Assembly (NCBI GenBank): GCA_036562565.1
Contig: DATCJY010000043.1
Coordinates: 8,087-72,086 of the forward strand
From: DATCJY01 sp036562565
GTDB lineage: Bacteria; Bacteroidota; Bacteroidia; Flavobacteriales_D; Sanyastnellaceae
Length of the DNA: 64,000 bases
Direction: 5' to 3'
The first letter of the stretch is position 1, and every line of letters starts with the position of its first letter. The notes beneath the pieces are model-generated. The model did no database searches, had not been told where the DNA came from, and was given only the letters and a program-made list of their open reading frames with translations. A program made the position numbers and the translations under genes. Shown piece after piece: positions 24,532-33,179 of this stretch.

Positions 24532-25167
24532 ATGAAGACAGAATTAGAGAAGATTGTTAGCGTTTCCGGAAAGCCGGGTATTTATCAATTAATCAGTGGC
24601 GGTAAACAAGCTACTATCGTTGAAAGCCTCGTTGACGGCAAGCGTATTCCTGTATATCCCACTCAGAAAGTGAGTACGCTGAGCGATATCAGCATGTTTA
24701 CTTTGGAAGATGACATGCCATTGAGAGATATTCTTCTCAATGCAAAGGCTGTATACAAAGGCGGCCCTGCACCAGACCATAAGAGCGACAGTAAAGTTCT
24801 TCGTGACGCGATGAAGAAGATTCTTCCTAACTACGATGAATCTCGCGTTTACGATTCTGATATCAGAAAACTATTGCAGTGGTACAACATCCTTCAAGCC
24901 AAGGACATGTTGGACATTGCATCAACCGCAGAGCTGGAAGCCGAGTACGAAGCTGCAAGAGCCGAGGCTGAGAAGAAAGCTGCCGAAGAAAAAGCAGCTA
25001 AAGAAGAAGCACCAGTAGCCGAAGCAAAACCGAAAAAAGCAGCTGCGAAAAAAGCTACCAAAGCTGCTGCAGCAGAAACCACAGAAGGAGAAGAGCCTGT
25101 GAAGAAAGCAGCTCCTAAAAAGGCTGCTGCCAAAAAAGCCGCTACCCGTAAGAAGAAAGAGGAATAA
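24532..25167 (+). CDS. DUF5606 protein with histone-like Lys/Ala tail
   Basis: 211 residues, no signal peptide. Residues 1-135 are a compact domain: ELEKIVSVSGKPGIYQLISG, TIVESLVDGKRIPVYPTQKV and ESRVYDSDIRKLLQWYNIL match the DUF5606 family found across Bacteroidota. From about 140 the chain is a charged helix (EAEYEAARAEAEKKAAEEKAA). From about 165 it becomes a low-complexity tail built of KKAAAKKA-type units like eukaryotic histone H1 and Bacteroidota HU extensions. The tail suggests nucleic-acid binding; the domain's role is unknown. It has its own terminator at 25198-25233. Confidence 0.85.
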   Translation: MKTELEKIVSVSGKPGIYQLISGGKQATIVESLVDGKRIPVYPTQKVSTLSDISMFTLEDDMPLRDILLNAKAVYKGGPAPDHKSDSKVLRDAMKKILPNYDESRVYDSDIRKLLQWYNILQAKDMLDIASTAELEAEYEAARAEAEKKAAEEKAAKEEAPVAEAKPKKAAAKKATKAAAAETTEGEEPVKKAAPKKAAAKKAATRKKKEE

Positions 25168-25197
25168 TTTTATATTCCATATTATCTAGATATATGA

Positions 25198-25233
25198 ATA
25201 GTCACTTTCAAGCGAAGTGGCTATTTTTTTTTT
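25198..25233 (+). terminator. intrinsic terminator after the DUF5606 gene
   Basis: A 10-bp stem (ATAGTCACTT with AAGTGGCTAT, one G-U), seven-base loop, followed by ten T. Confidence 0.85.
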
Positions 25234-25393
25234 CTATATCACCAAACAACCGGGTAAGTCAACATATTATCACCGCTAACCGCGGATAATATTCACAATG
25301 TGCCGGAGTGTGCATGAAGTCTATTAGCTTCGTCCCGACCAATGCCTTCATACAGGCTGGTATCATGCATTAATTAATCAATTTAACGACAAC

Positions 25394-27445
25394 ATGAGAT
25401 TCAATTACATTTTGATTGGGGCAATGTTGGTGGCAGGACTATCATCCTGTAACAACGAACCTCAGAAAAAGCAGGAAGCCCAGGAGGTAAACCACCGCAT
25501 TGTGGGCGAGGATGGCATGCTCTATCAAAGCGAGCAATTCGCTGACCTTCGCATTTTGCACTATCACATTCCGCAATGGGAAAAGCTGACTCCTAAGCAA
25601 AAAGAGCTCGTATATTATTTATACGAAGCTGGTCTTTCCGGTCGTGACATCATGTGGGCCCAGAACAACAAATACAACCTAGCCATTCGTCATGCCCTTG
25701 AAAAAATCTATACCGAGTACCAGGGTGACAAAACCACGGAAAACTGGAAAAACCTGGAATTGTATCTCAAACAAATGTGGGCCCACACCGGTATTCACCA
25801 CCATTACGGAAGCAACAAACTCGTACCGGCATTCACTGAAGAATACCTTGTGCAAGTAGGTAAAGAGGTGGGAGTAGAATTTGACGATGAAATCAAACGC
25901 GCCATCTTCGATAAGGACTTCATGGCCATGAAAGTAGCCAGCGATGTAAACCAAGACCTCGTAGTGAACTCGGCCGTGAACTTCTATGAGGGCGTCACCC
26001 AAGCGGAGGTAGAAAGATTCTACGGCCTTATGCGCTTGCCAAATGACCGCACACCGCTGGAATATGGCATCAACAGCAAATTGGTAAAAAACGAACAAGG
26101 ATTGATTGTTGAGCAACCATGGAAGGTGGGAGGACTTTATGGTGAAGCTTTGGAGAAAGTGGTTTACTGGTTGGAAAAAGCAGAGAAAGTGGCCGAAAAC
26201 GATAAGCAAGCCGCATCTCTTCGCAAATTGATTTCCTATTACAAAACCGGTAACCTCGAAGATTGGAGAGACTTCAACATCAACTGGGTGAATGCAACCG
26301 AAGGAGATATCGATTTCATCCAAGGATTTGTAGAGGTGTACAACGACCCACTCGGCATCAAAGGAAGCTATGAAAGCATTGTAGAAATCAAAGATTTCGA
26401 AGCATCAGAGCGAATGAAAGTGATGATGGACAATGCCCAATGGTTCGAGGACAACAGTCCAACTTTGAAAGAACACAAGAAAGAAAAAGTAGTAGGTATC
26501 ACCTATAACATCGTGAACGTAGCCGGAGAAGCCGGTGATGCATCTCCACAAACGCCAATAGGAGTGAACCTGCCGAATGCCAATTGGATTCGCGTACAAT
26601 ATGGAAGCAAAAGCGTGAGCCTAGGCAATATTGAAGATACTTACGACAAAGCCAGCGGTGTGGGTTTGTTGGAAGAATTTGCACATGATGAAGAGGAAAT
26701 TCGTCTCGCTAAAGAATATGGTTCATTGGCCAGCAAACTACACACAGCAATGCACGAAGTAATTGGCCATGCCAGCGGTAAATTCAACGAAGGTGTTGGC
26801 CAGCCGCGCGAAACATTGAAAAACTATGCAAGCACCATCGAAGAAGGACGTGCAGACCTAGTGGCACTTTACTTCATCATGGACGAAAAATTGATTGAAC
26901 TGGGGTTGATGCCAAGTCTTGAAGTGGGTATGGCCGAGTACGATGCGTATTTGCGCAACGGATTGTTGTTGCAATTGCGCAGAGTAGATGCCGGAAAAGA
27001 TTTGGAAGAAGCTCACATGCGCAACCGTGCATGGATCAGCAATTGGCTCATTGAACGCGCCAAAGAAGACGGCTCCATTTCGGTGGTTGACCGAGACGGC
27101 AAGCGCTATTATGACATCAAAGATTACAAGCAAATGCGCAAGAACATTGGTGATTTGCTGAGAGAAGTTCAGCGCATTACAAGTGAAGGAGATTTTGACG
27201 CTGCAGCTGCACTTGCCGATAATTATGGTAAAAAGGTGAACCAAGCACTGCGTCAACAAGTGCTTGACAGAGCTGCGAAATTCAATATCGCGCCTTACAA
27301 TGCGATGGTGAACCCATTGTTGGAGCCTGTAACAGATGAAAACGGCAATATCATCGATGTGAAAGTGAGCTATCCTGAAAGCTTCACAGAACAGCACTTA
27401 TACTACGGCCGCAAGTACTCATTCTTGCCCACCAGCTACAAATAA
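25394..27445 (+). CDS. dipeptidyl-peptidase III family (M49) lipoprotein
   Basis: 683 residues. The family removes dipeptides from the N-terminus of short peptides. The zinc site is HEVIGH at 454-459 (the HExxGH variant unique to M49) with EEGRAD at 483-488 supplying the third ligand. The upper-lobe text LTPKQKELVYYLYEAGLSGRDI and WMDNAQWFEDNSP-like stretches are typical of the bacterial group. It begins RFNYILIGAMLVAGLSSC, a lipoprotein signal, so the enzyme is exported, in contrast to cytosolic eukaryotic DPP3. It is transcribed alone and closed by the terminator at 27468-27496. Confidence 0.93.
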   Translation: MRFNYILIGAMLVAGLSSCNNEPQKKQEAQEVNHRIVGEDGMLYQSEQFADLRILHYHIPQWEKLTPKQKELVYYLYEAGLSGRDIMWAQNNKYNLAIRHALEKIYTEYQGDKTTENWKNLELYLKQMWAHTGIHHHYGSNKLVPAFTEEYLVQVGKEVGVEFDDEIKRAIFDKDFMAMKVASDVNQDLVVNSAVNFYEGVTQAEVERFYGLMRLPNDRTPLEYGINSKLVKNEQGLIVEQPWKVGGLYGEALEKVVYWLEKAEKVAENDKQAASLRKLISYYKTGNLEDWRDFNINWVNATEGDIDFIQGFVEVYNDPLGIKGSYESIVEIKDFEASERMKVMMDNAQWFEDNSPTLKEHKKEKVVGITYNIVNVAGEAGDASPQTPIGVNLPNANWIRVQYGSKSVSLGNIEDTYDKASGVGLLEEFAHDEEEIRLAKEYGSLASKLHTAMHEVIGHASGKFNEGVGQPRETLKNYASTIEEGRADLVALYFIMDEKLIELGLMPSLEVGMAEYDAYLRNGLLLQLRRVDAGKDLEEAHMRNRAWISNWLIERAKEDGSISVVDRDGKRYYDIKDYKQMRKNIGDLLREVQRITSEGDFDAAAALADNYGKKVNQALRQQVLDRAAKFNIAPYNAMVNPLLEPVTDENGNIIDVKVSYPESFTEQHLYYGRKYSFLPTSYK

Positions 27446-27467
27446 GGATTTTTCAGAACCCTAAAAA

Positions 27468-27496
27468 AAAGAGGCTGCCAAATGGCAGCCTCTTTT
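27468..27496. terminator. bidirectional intrinsic terminator
   Basis: A 13-bp stem AAAGAGGCTGCCA/TGGCAGCCTCTTT with a two-base apex, flanked by A-run and T-run. It serves both the DPP III gene and the convergent DUF4920 gene. Confidence 0.9.
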
Positions 27497-27527
27497 TTGT
27501 ATTTCATAAATCAGAACCTCTACGTTA

Positions 27528-28091
27528 TCAATGGTCGTGATCGTGATCATGGTCGTGGTCACCGTGGTCGTGACTGCAGCCTTTGGCCACATGCGTACCA
27601 TCGTCAACATAACCTTCAATCATTGCACCGTCAGCAACAAAAGCCAATTCATATGCAGGCTCTGTAATGGCTGCAATTTCTTCAGGAGATTTTCCTTCTT
27701 CTTCAGCATAGTGTTTAAGATCTTCAACAGGAATCACTTCGTTGAAAGCACGGCCCTTTACTACGGCACGAAGTCCCTCACAGCCGCCAACCGGAACAAA
27801 GAACTTATGGTCAGTAGTAACACGCAATGTTTGCCCGTTGTCCAATTTCAAGGTCATCCAGCATCCCATACCTGGACAAGTTTTCTCAATAATTCCTTCA
27901 ATTTGAGTCTCCAACGTATCAGTTCCGCTCACTTTTGAAATCAATTCGGAAACCGGAATCGGATTCTCAATTGTGAATTCGGCACCATAGAATTCTTGAG
28001 TTGGCTCCTCAGATGTTTTAGCGTTGTTGTGTGAATGGTCGCAACCGCCCATAAGCATTGCTGCGAAGAGGAAAATAGTGATGTGTTTCAT
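27528..28091 (-). CDS. DUF4920 lipoprotein with His/Asp metal-binding tail
   Basis: 187 residues from the ATG at 28091, giving a lipoprotein signal (KHITIFLFAAMLMGGC); an in-frame ATG 12 codons upstream would displace it. The DUF4920 region, about residues 35-135, is an OB-like fold with IEGIIEKTCPGMGCWMTLKL, whose Cys-x(4)-Cys-Trp pair may bind metal or haem, and VPVGGCEGLRAVVKGRAF. A second segment AYELAFVADGAMIEG follows. The C-terminus alternates His and Asp (residues about 174-187), a likely zinc, copper or nickel sink. A TACATTTG box lies 34 bases upstream. Confidence 0.85.
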   Translation of the reverse strand: MKHITIFLFAAMLMGGCDHSHNNAKTSEEPTQEFYGAEFTIENPIPVSELISKVSGTDTLETQIEGIIEKTCPGMGCWMTLKLDNGQTLRVTTDHKFFVPVGGCEGLRAVVKGRAFNEVIPVEDLKHYAEEEGKSPEEIAAITEPAYELAFVADGAMIEGYVDDGTHVAKGCSHDHGDHDHDHDHDH

Positions 28092-28124
28092 TTGCGTTTC
28101 TAGAAAATTTTGAATTGTCGTGCA

Positions 28125-28132
28125 CAAATGTA
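28125..28132 (-). promoter_or_regulatory. putative -7 promoter box TACATTTG for the DUF4920 gene
   Basis: Minus-strand TACATTTG, exact TAnnTTTG, giving a leader of about 30 bases before the ATG at 28091 and supporting that start. Confidence 0.42.
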
Positions 28133-28543
28133 ATCACAGCGACTCATGGCCAAGGAGTTCATATTATGATTAGCATCATAAAGAGTCCCAAACATCCAAT
28201 CCAAGGTGAGGAGTATGCGATGAAACTCCCTGATGAATGACATGCGTTTTGAACGAGAAAACCATTCACTAACTATATTGTTATTAATTATTTAATCAAG
28301 TTCATCTAAAGTAATAAATTAACACAGATGATGACATGCAATCCTTCAGAAAGTGAGAGCAATAAGTCACGTGGAGAATTTAAGGTCGCTGCAAAATCAA
28401 CGGTCGCATATATGACTGATAATCAAGCAAAGTGCCTGTATTCATCAAATCATAATTTACATTATGTATAGTATAAAGTTGCAAACTTACACTTCAACTA
28501 AACCAATCTTACACTTTTAGGTTCAACAAGTTAAGCATTGAAA
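28133..28543. other. intergenic stretch without recognised content
   Basis: About 410 bases, more A+T-rich than the genes around it. I find no ORF with a plausible start and coding bias, no tRNA, no strong hairpin with a T-run and no repeat. It contains several short ATTA/TAAT runs near 28275-28320 only. Confidence 0.6.
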
Positions 28544-29008
28544 TCAATATTTATAGCGAAGGTCTATGTCTTCTCTATTGTTTAGAATCAGAACCAATTC
28601 TTGTGAACCGGCAAATTGAATTTTTTCGAGGTTGATGGAAAATTCTTTCTGGACCAAGGCACGACATGCGTCCTGTTTATCATCATGTTCAATCCACAAG
28701 TTCAATTTTGGCGGCAGACTTTTCATATACGCACCTGACGTATGTACGGTGAATTCATGCTCTTCGCACCCGCCACCGTATTCAACCAGCATATTAAGTT
28801 GATTGCCAACCACTTCAGCTTTTACTATTTCAAACGGAACGGATTCCGGATTCCAGCGATATTCACGGTTAACATTGATTTCTAACAAATTAAATGCGAT
28901 TTCCAGTTGCACGGCAAATGGCTCCGGAGTATTTTTCTTTGCTGATTTACAAGCAACTGAAAGCAAAACGATAAAAACATAAAGAAAACAGTTGGCAAGA
29001 CTTCTCAT
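28544..29008 (-). CDS. lipoprotein of unknown function
   Basis: 154 residues. It starts MRSLANCFLYVFIVLLSVAC, a lipoprotein signal with the lipidated Cys at about residue 20, followed by a Lys-rich linker. The mature part is beta-rich with VGNQLNMLVEYGGGCEEHEF and ends in an arginine/tyrosine-containing strand. The text YGGGCEEHEFTVH recalls the NigD-like or DUF4377-type small exported proteins, but I cannot assign it. It stands alone with gaps of over 400 bases upstream of its neighbours' operon boundary and 71 bases to the phosphatase gene upstream. Confidence 0.7.
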   Translation of the reverse strand: MRSLANCFLYVFIVLLSVACKSAKKNTPEPFAVQLEIAFNLLEINVNREYRWNPESVPFEIVKAEVVGNQLNMLVEYGGGCEEHEFTVHTSGAYMKSLPPKLNLWIEHDDKQDACRALVQKEFSINLEKIQFAGSQELVLILNNREDIDLRYKY

Positions 29009-29079
29009 GGGGTAATAAATCGAATGTGGTAAAAATACCCGAACCCCTCGCTCATCGACAAAAAACAGAATAAAATCTT

Positions 29080-32000
29080 TTAGAAGCGAATGCCAACCAA
29101 AATCACATCGTCTATTTGGGCATCATCACCCTTCCATTGATTAAATCGCTCATGGATAAATCGAGCCTGCTCCTGCATACCGACATGGGCACATTCCTGC
29201 AACCAAGATTTCAAACCGGAGCGCTTTAGCTTTTTACCAAAAGCTCCACCGAACTGGTCGGTAATCCCATCAGAAAACATATAAATGGCATCACCTGGCT
29301 GAACTTTAAATTCATGAACTGTGAAGACTTTTCGGGCGCCCATATCTCCACCGATGGATTGTCGATCTCCGCGGATTTCCATCCACTCACCTTTGTGATG
29401 CAGAATTACCGGGCGGTTGGCACTGGCTACGCGTAATATATTGTTGGTGATATTGAAATCCATCACAGAGATATCCATTCCATCATGAATAGATATTGCA
29501 TCGCTTTGGGTATGCAACACCTCTTTTAGCTTCATATCCAAAACCGATAGAACATCAGCCGATGACTGAACCTGCGCTAATCCGGCTACGTCTTTCAACA
29601 GCGTGCTACCAATGAGCGACATGAACGCACCAGGAACTCCATGTCCAGTACAATCGGCACAAGCCACAACGATATGCTTGGTATAACGCTCCACCCAATA
29701 GAAATCACCACTCACGATATCACGCGGCTTGAAGAGCACGAACGCATCCTTGAAATAAGCAGAGAGTTGACTACTGCTGGGCAACATGGCCTGCTGAATA
29801 TTCTTAGCGTATAAAATGGAGTCGGTAATGTCCTTGTTTTTAATTTCCAGCAACTCTTTTTGTTCTACCACTTCCCGTGTGGCTTCGTCCAATGCTTTTT
29901 GAAGTCGTTTTTGATTCTCGATATAAAGGCGCTCTCTTCTTTTGATTACAAAGCGCATCGTGAACAAGGCCATAATGATGCACAGCGCAATGAACCACCA
30001 TTTTTGCCAATATGGCTTGTCCAGAAAAACCGGTATTTGAAGCTCAGTATATCCGCCATAACCATCTGAATTGTAACACCTCAAATGGAAAACATAATTC
30101 CCTGGAGCCAATTTGTTATAAGACACGCTTCGCTGCGAAGTCAGTTGTAACCAGTCATTGTCATACCCTTCGAGGTAGTATTGATACCTCACTCCTGCCG
30201 CATTCTTGAGCGATATACCGATGAAGTCAAAACGAATATTGTATTTGCCGTAATTGAGCTTAATGTTATCTGTAGAGCTTGCAATTGTATCATTGATAAC
30301 GATGGATTCAATGCGCAACACGGGCTCCACTTCGTTGCGGGTATCATTCTCCGGATCATAGCGCAAAACTCCATTGGAGGTACCGAATAAGATGGAACCG
30401 CTGCTGGTTTTTATCACTGCATTTTCCATGAAATCCGTATTGAATTGACCGCTGGGATCGAAGACTTCAATTTTGCCATTGAGCAAATTCACCTTAGTGA
30501 GAGCCCCCTGATGGCCAATCCACAAATTGTTGCGTTGATCGCAAACGATGCTATAACAATAATCAGAATAGATACCCCGTGATTTATTGATTACATGAAG
30601 CGAATCATCGCAGATGCAAATCACACCGAGGCCATCTGTTCCTACCCAAATACGGCCAGAATTGTCCTCGGTAATACAACGAATGACCGATGGCCCGTCA
30701 CTGAGATTCAGGGGTAAACTTTTTATTTCACCTGACTGCAAATAGGTCATCTGGCTTGTAGTAGTCCCCAGCCAGATGGAACTCTTCATATCTTGATACA
30801 ACGCTTTCACCGTGTTGACTGAAAGCCCGGATTGAATTGTTATATGCGCTATTAATTTATCGTTCAGGAATTGATACACACCGTAATTAGTCGCAACATA
30901 TATGATGTTTTTATGAATTAAAATATCATTGACACGGGGCAGTTTAGCTCCCGAAGGCAACAAAATACTGCGCACTTTGGAGGTTTTCGGAAACAGCTTG
31001 AAAAGGCCATTTTCAGCCGTTCCCATCCAGGTCACACCATATGAATCCACCACCACGCTGGTGATGATATCCTCCGGCAAACCGATTTTTTTATCAATAA
31101 TTCCAATTAAATTATCCGGACTTTTATAGCAGATTTTAATTGTCCCTTTTTCACCGTACCATATAGTGTCATTGCGTTCAAAAATGCTATAGATGTTTTG
31201 GGGCTCCTCTGTTTTTTCCGAATACAGTGAGAGGTAGCTGTTCTGAATTTTGATGAGCCCCTCTCCCATGGTTCCTATCCAGATATTGCCTTCACGGTCC
31301 ATGGTACAAGTGCGAATGCTTTGTGCCTGAATGGCTTTGCTACCCACATGTTCTTTTCTTTTGCGGTATGCTCCATCCACTTTGGCATAGAGCTGAATAA
31401 GTCCTTTATTGTTACTACCAATCCACAAATCACCATTTGGAGCCGAATACAAATTGTTGATGTAGTAAGAATTAAATTCTTCTCCTTCAAACGCCAATAC
31501 ATTCACTGAATATTCCTGGTCAGCCAACTGGACGATAAATATGCCCAAGTCTTCAGTGCCTACAAGCAACTTGTCATCTTGTGGTAGAATACATGAAACC
31601 TTGGAACCGGATACCTCATCTATAAATACATAATCTAGCTGTTTGCCCGAAATGTCAGCAAGTAATAATCCTATATCCGTTCCGAGCCATACGCGATTGA
31701 ATTTGTCGACATAGAACGAGTAAAGCGTGAACTCCTCCAAGCCTTCGTAATACTGCTGCCATTGGCCTTGTGAATTTCGCTTGAGAAGTCCGTCATTCTG
31801 TGTGAGTACCCATAGTTCCTCACCCTGCACAATTATTTGATTAATACGAGAATGCGTGTATTCAGAAAGGCTGAAAGTGTGGAGCTTTTCATTATGAAAA
31901 TGCGTCAACGCACCATTGTCATGCCCCAACCAAACACCACCTTTTCCGTCTTTTTCGCTGCATGTAATGACGTTGCTGATGAGACCGTTATCGGTGTTGA

Positions 32001-32202
32001 ATTCTTTGAATTTAAAACCGTCATAACTGTATAGCCCCTCTCCTGTTCCTATCAAAAGATTTCCACGAGCATCCTGATTGACAGTGTAAACAAAACGGTT
32101 TTTCAACCCATCCTTTTCCGAGTAACGAGTGTACTCATAGGCCTGAGCGCTTCCGATAATCGGTAGGAGTGATATGTAAAGGATGAGTTGTAAAAACCTC
32201 AT
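29080..32202 (-). CDS. propeller-sensor / SpoIIE-type protein phosphatase
   Basis: 1040 residues. After a signal peptide (FLQLILYISLLPIIGSAQA) come about twelve Reg_prop blades, recognisable by repeated G-x-I/L-W-I/V-G-T/S (IWIGTMGEGLIKIQN, RIWVGTDGLGVI). A Y_Y_Y domain (YQYYLEGYDNDWLQLTS), one membrane helix (WWFIALCIIMALFTMRFVI) and a coiled coil (ENQKRLQKALDEATREVVEQ) follow. The C-terminal SpoIIE/PP2C domain shows FKPRDIVSGDFYW, ADCTGHGVPGAFMS and MFSDGITDQFGG with the metal-binding Asp residues. It likely senses an outside signal and dephosphorylates an anti-sigma antagonist-type protein inside. Its start is one base after the stop of the preceding gene. Confidence 0.92.
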   Translation of the reverse strand: MRFLQLILYISLLPIIGSAQAYEYTRYSEKDGLKNRFVYTVNQDARGNLLIGTGEGLYSYDGFKFKEFNTDNGLISNVITCSEKDGKGGVWLGHDNGALTHFHNEKLHTFSLSEYTHSRINQIIVQGEELWVLTQNDGLLKRNSQGQWQQYYEGLEEFTLYSFYVDKFNRVWLGTDIGLLLADISGKQLDYVFIDEVSGSKVSCILPQDDKLLVGTEDLGIFIVQLADQEYSVNVLAFEGEEFNSYYINNLYSAPNGDLWIGSNNKGLIQLYAKVDGAYRKRKEHVGSKAIQAQSIRTCTMDREGNIWIGTMGEGLIKIQNSYLSLYSEKTEEPQNIYSIFERNDTIWYGEKGTIKICYKSPDNLIGIIDKKIGLPEDIITSVVVDSYGVTWMGTAENGLFKLFPKTSKVRSILLPSGAKLPRVNDILIHKNIIYVATNYGVYQFLNDKLIAHITIQSGLSVNTVKALYQDMKSSIWLGTTTSQMTYLQSGEIKSLPLNLSDGPSVIRCITEDNSGRIWVGTDGLGVICICDDSLHVINKSRGIYSDYCYSIVCDQRNNLWIGHQGALTKVNLLNGKIEVFDPSGQFNTDFMENAVIKTSSGSILFGTSNGVLRYDPENDTRNEVEPVLRIESIVINDTIASSTDNIKLNYGKYNIRFDFIGISLKNAAGVRYQYYLEGYDNDWLQLTSQRSVSYNKLAPGNYVFHLRCYNSDGYGGYTELQIPVFLDKPYWQKWWFIALCIIMALFTMRFVIKRRERLYIENQKRLQKALDEATREVVEQKELLEIKNKDITDSILYAKNIQQAMLPSSSQLSAYFKDAFVLFKPRDIVSGDFYWVERYTKHIVVACADCTGHGVPGAFMSLIGSTLLKDVAGLAQVQSSADVLSVLDMKLKEVLHTQSDAISIHDGMDISVMDFNITNNILRVASANRPVILHHKGEWMEIRGDRQSIGGDMGARKVFTVHEFKVQPGDAIYMFSDGITDQFGGAFGKKLKRSGLKSWLQECAHVGMQEQARFIHERFNQWKGDDAQIDDVILVGIRF

Positions 32203-32203
32203 A

Positions 32204-33178
32204 TTATTTTCTCACGGGTTTGGCTGAAATATTTCCTTCATACTTCGGAACTCCGCCAATGGGTACAACGAAGAATGGCAGCAATTCTCCATATTGGTTT
32301 CGAATGGAGAACACTACATTGTTGTTGTTCACTACTGTGGTACTGTTTCGGGTAAATTGTATATCAAGCGATTTACCACGCTCTTTGTCCTTGATTTTGT
32401 ATTCACTGGTGGCCCACATATTATCGCCACTCACTGCAACTTCTTCTCCCAGTGTACTCACTGAACAGATTTTAATATATCCGTCACTATCCCAATCGAA
32501 GTTTCGTTGCTGAACAGAAATCACTTTGTCATCGATGTATGGATAAATGTGAGAAGTTTGAAATGGCTCCTTGTGAAGACGAAAAGTATATTCAAAGGTG
32601 AATGCGTTTCCACCCTCCACTTCCTTGTTGTTGTTAGGGTCAGTGGACATGAAGTAACGATAAAGGTTACCATCATCTCCTTTAATTCCTTCCGCAATTA
32701 TTTTAAAAATATAACCACCATATTTTGCTGAGTATTCACCCTCACTGGGGTTGAACGGTCCGAAGGTGTACCAAGCATTGTCATATTCTGATTTGGCGCC
32801 AAAAGTCTTGGTGGCCAACAGATTGCCACTTTTATAATTGCCCACGGGATCGGTTCCGGTGGCATCGGGATCACTGATACACCCGGTTCCTCCATAAACA
32901 GAGAAACGTGTCATGGTATTGAATACACCGTTGCATTCATCATGCATACCACCACAATCCGGATCAAAAACACGGAAATAAACAGGGTCTTTAAACTCCT
33001 TTTTAATTCTGAAAAAGAATATTTGACAGAAGTCATCGTCACCCCATTTGGTATCGGCATCTTTACCGAATGTGACCAGAAAAGGAATGTTTTCGTCTGC
33101 TGCGGGAACCGGCTGAGCACCCATTGAGGCGCTCAAAAAACTTGTGATAATGGATAGAATATAATTTCTCAACTGCAT
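32204..33178 (-). CDS. secreted protein of unknown function in the OmpA-phosphatase operon
   Basis: 324 residues from the ATG at 33178, one base after the upstream stop. The signal is QLRNYILSIITSFLSASMGAQ; an ATG five codons earlier overlaps the upstream gene. The mature part contains CGGMHDECNGVFNTMTRFSV and GTGCISDPDATGTDPVGNYK, a Cys-rich, Asp-rich segment that may be disulfide-linked or calcium-binding. Later come YRYFMSTDPNNNKEVEGG and a beta-rich C-terminus. I recognise no family. Its position, tightly coupled between the OmpA/PD40 protein and the propeller phosphatase, suggests it is part of the same envelope function. Confidence 0.8.
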   Translation of the reverse strand: MQLRNYILSIITSFLSASMGAQPVPAADENIPFLVTFGKDADTKWGDDDFCQIFFFRIKKEFKDPVYFRVFDPDCGGMHDECNGVFNTMTRFSVYGGTGCISDPDATGTDPVGNYKSGNLLATKTFGAKSEYDNAWYTFGPFNPSEGEYSAKYGGYIFKIIAEGIKGDDGNLYRYFMSTDPNNNKEVEGGNAFTFEYTFRLHKEPFQTSHIYPYIDDKVISVQQRNFDWDSDGYIKICSVSTLGEEVAVSGDNMWATSEYKIKDKERGKSLDIQFTRNSTTVVNNNNVVFSIRNQYGELLPFFVVPIGGVPKYEGNISAKPVRK

Positions 33179-33179
33179 C

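Noticed and set aside
25679..26323. A 214-codon open frame opposite the DPP III gene
   Set aside because: Antisense to a gene with intact catalytic motifs; composition is biased and unlike real proteins here.
27530..27585. Short tandem triplet repeat that could suggest a CRISPR or simple-sequence locus
   Set aside because: It codes the His-Asp tail of the DUF4920 protein; units are two codons long and there are no spacers.
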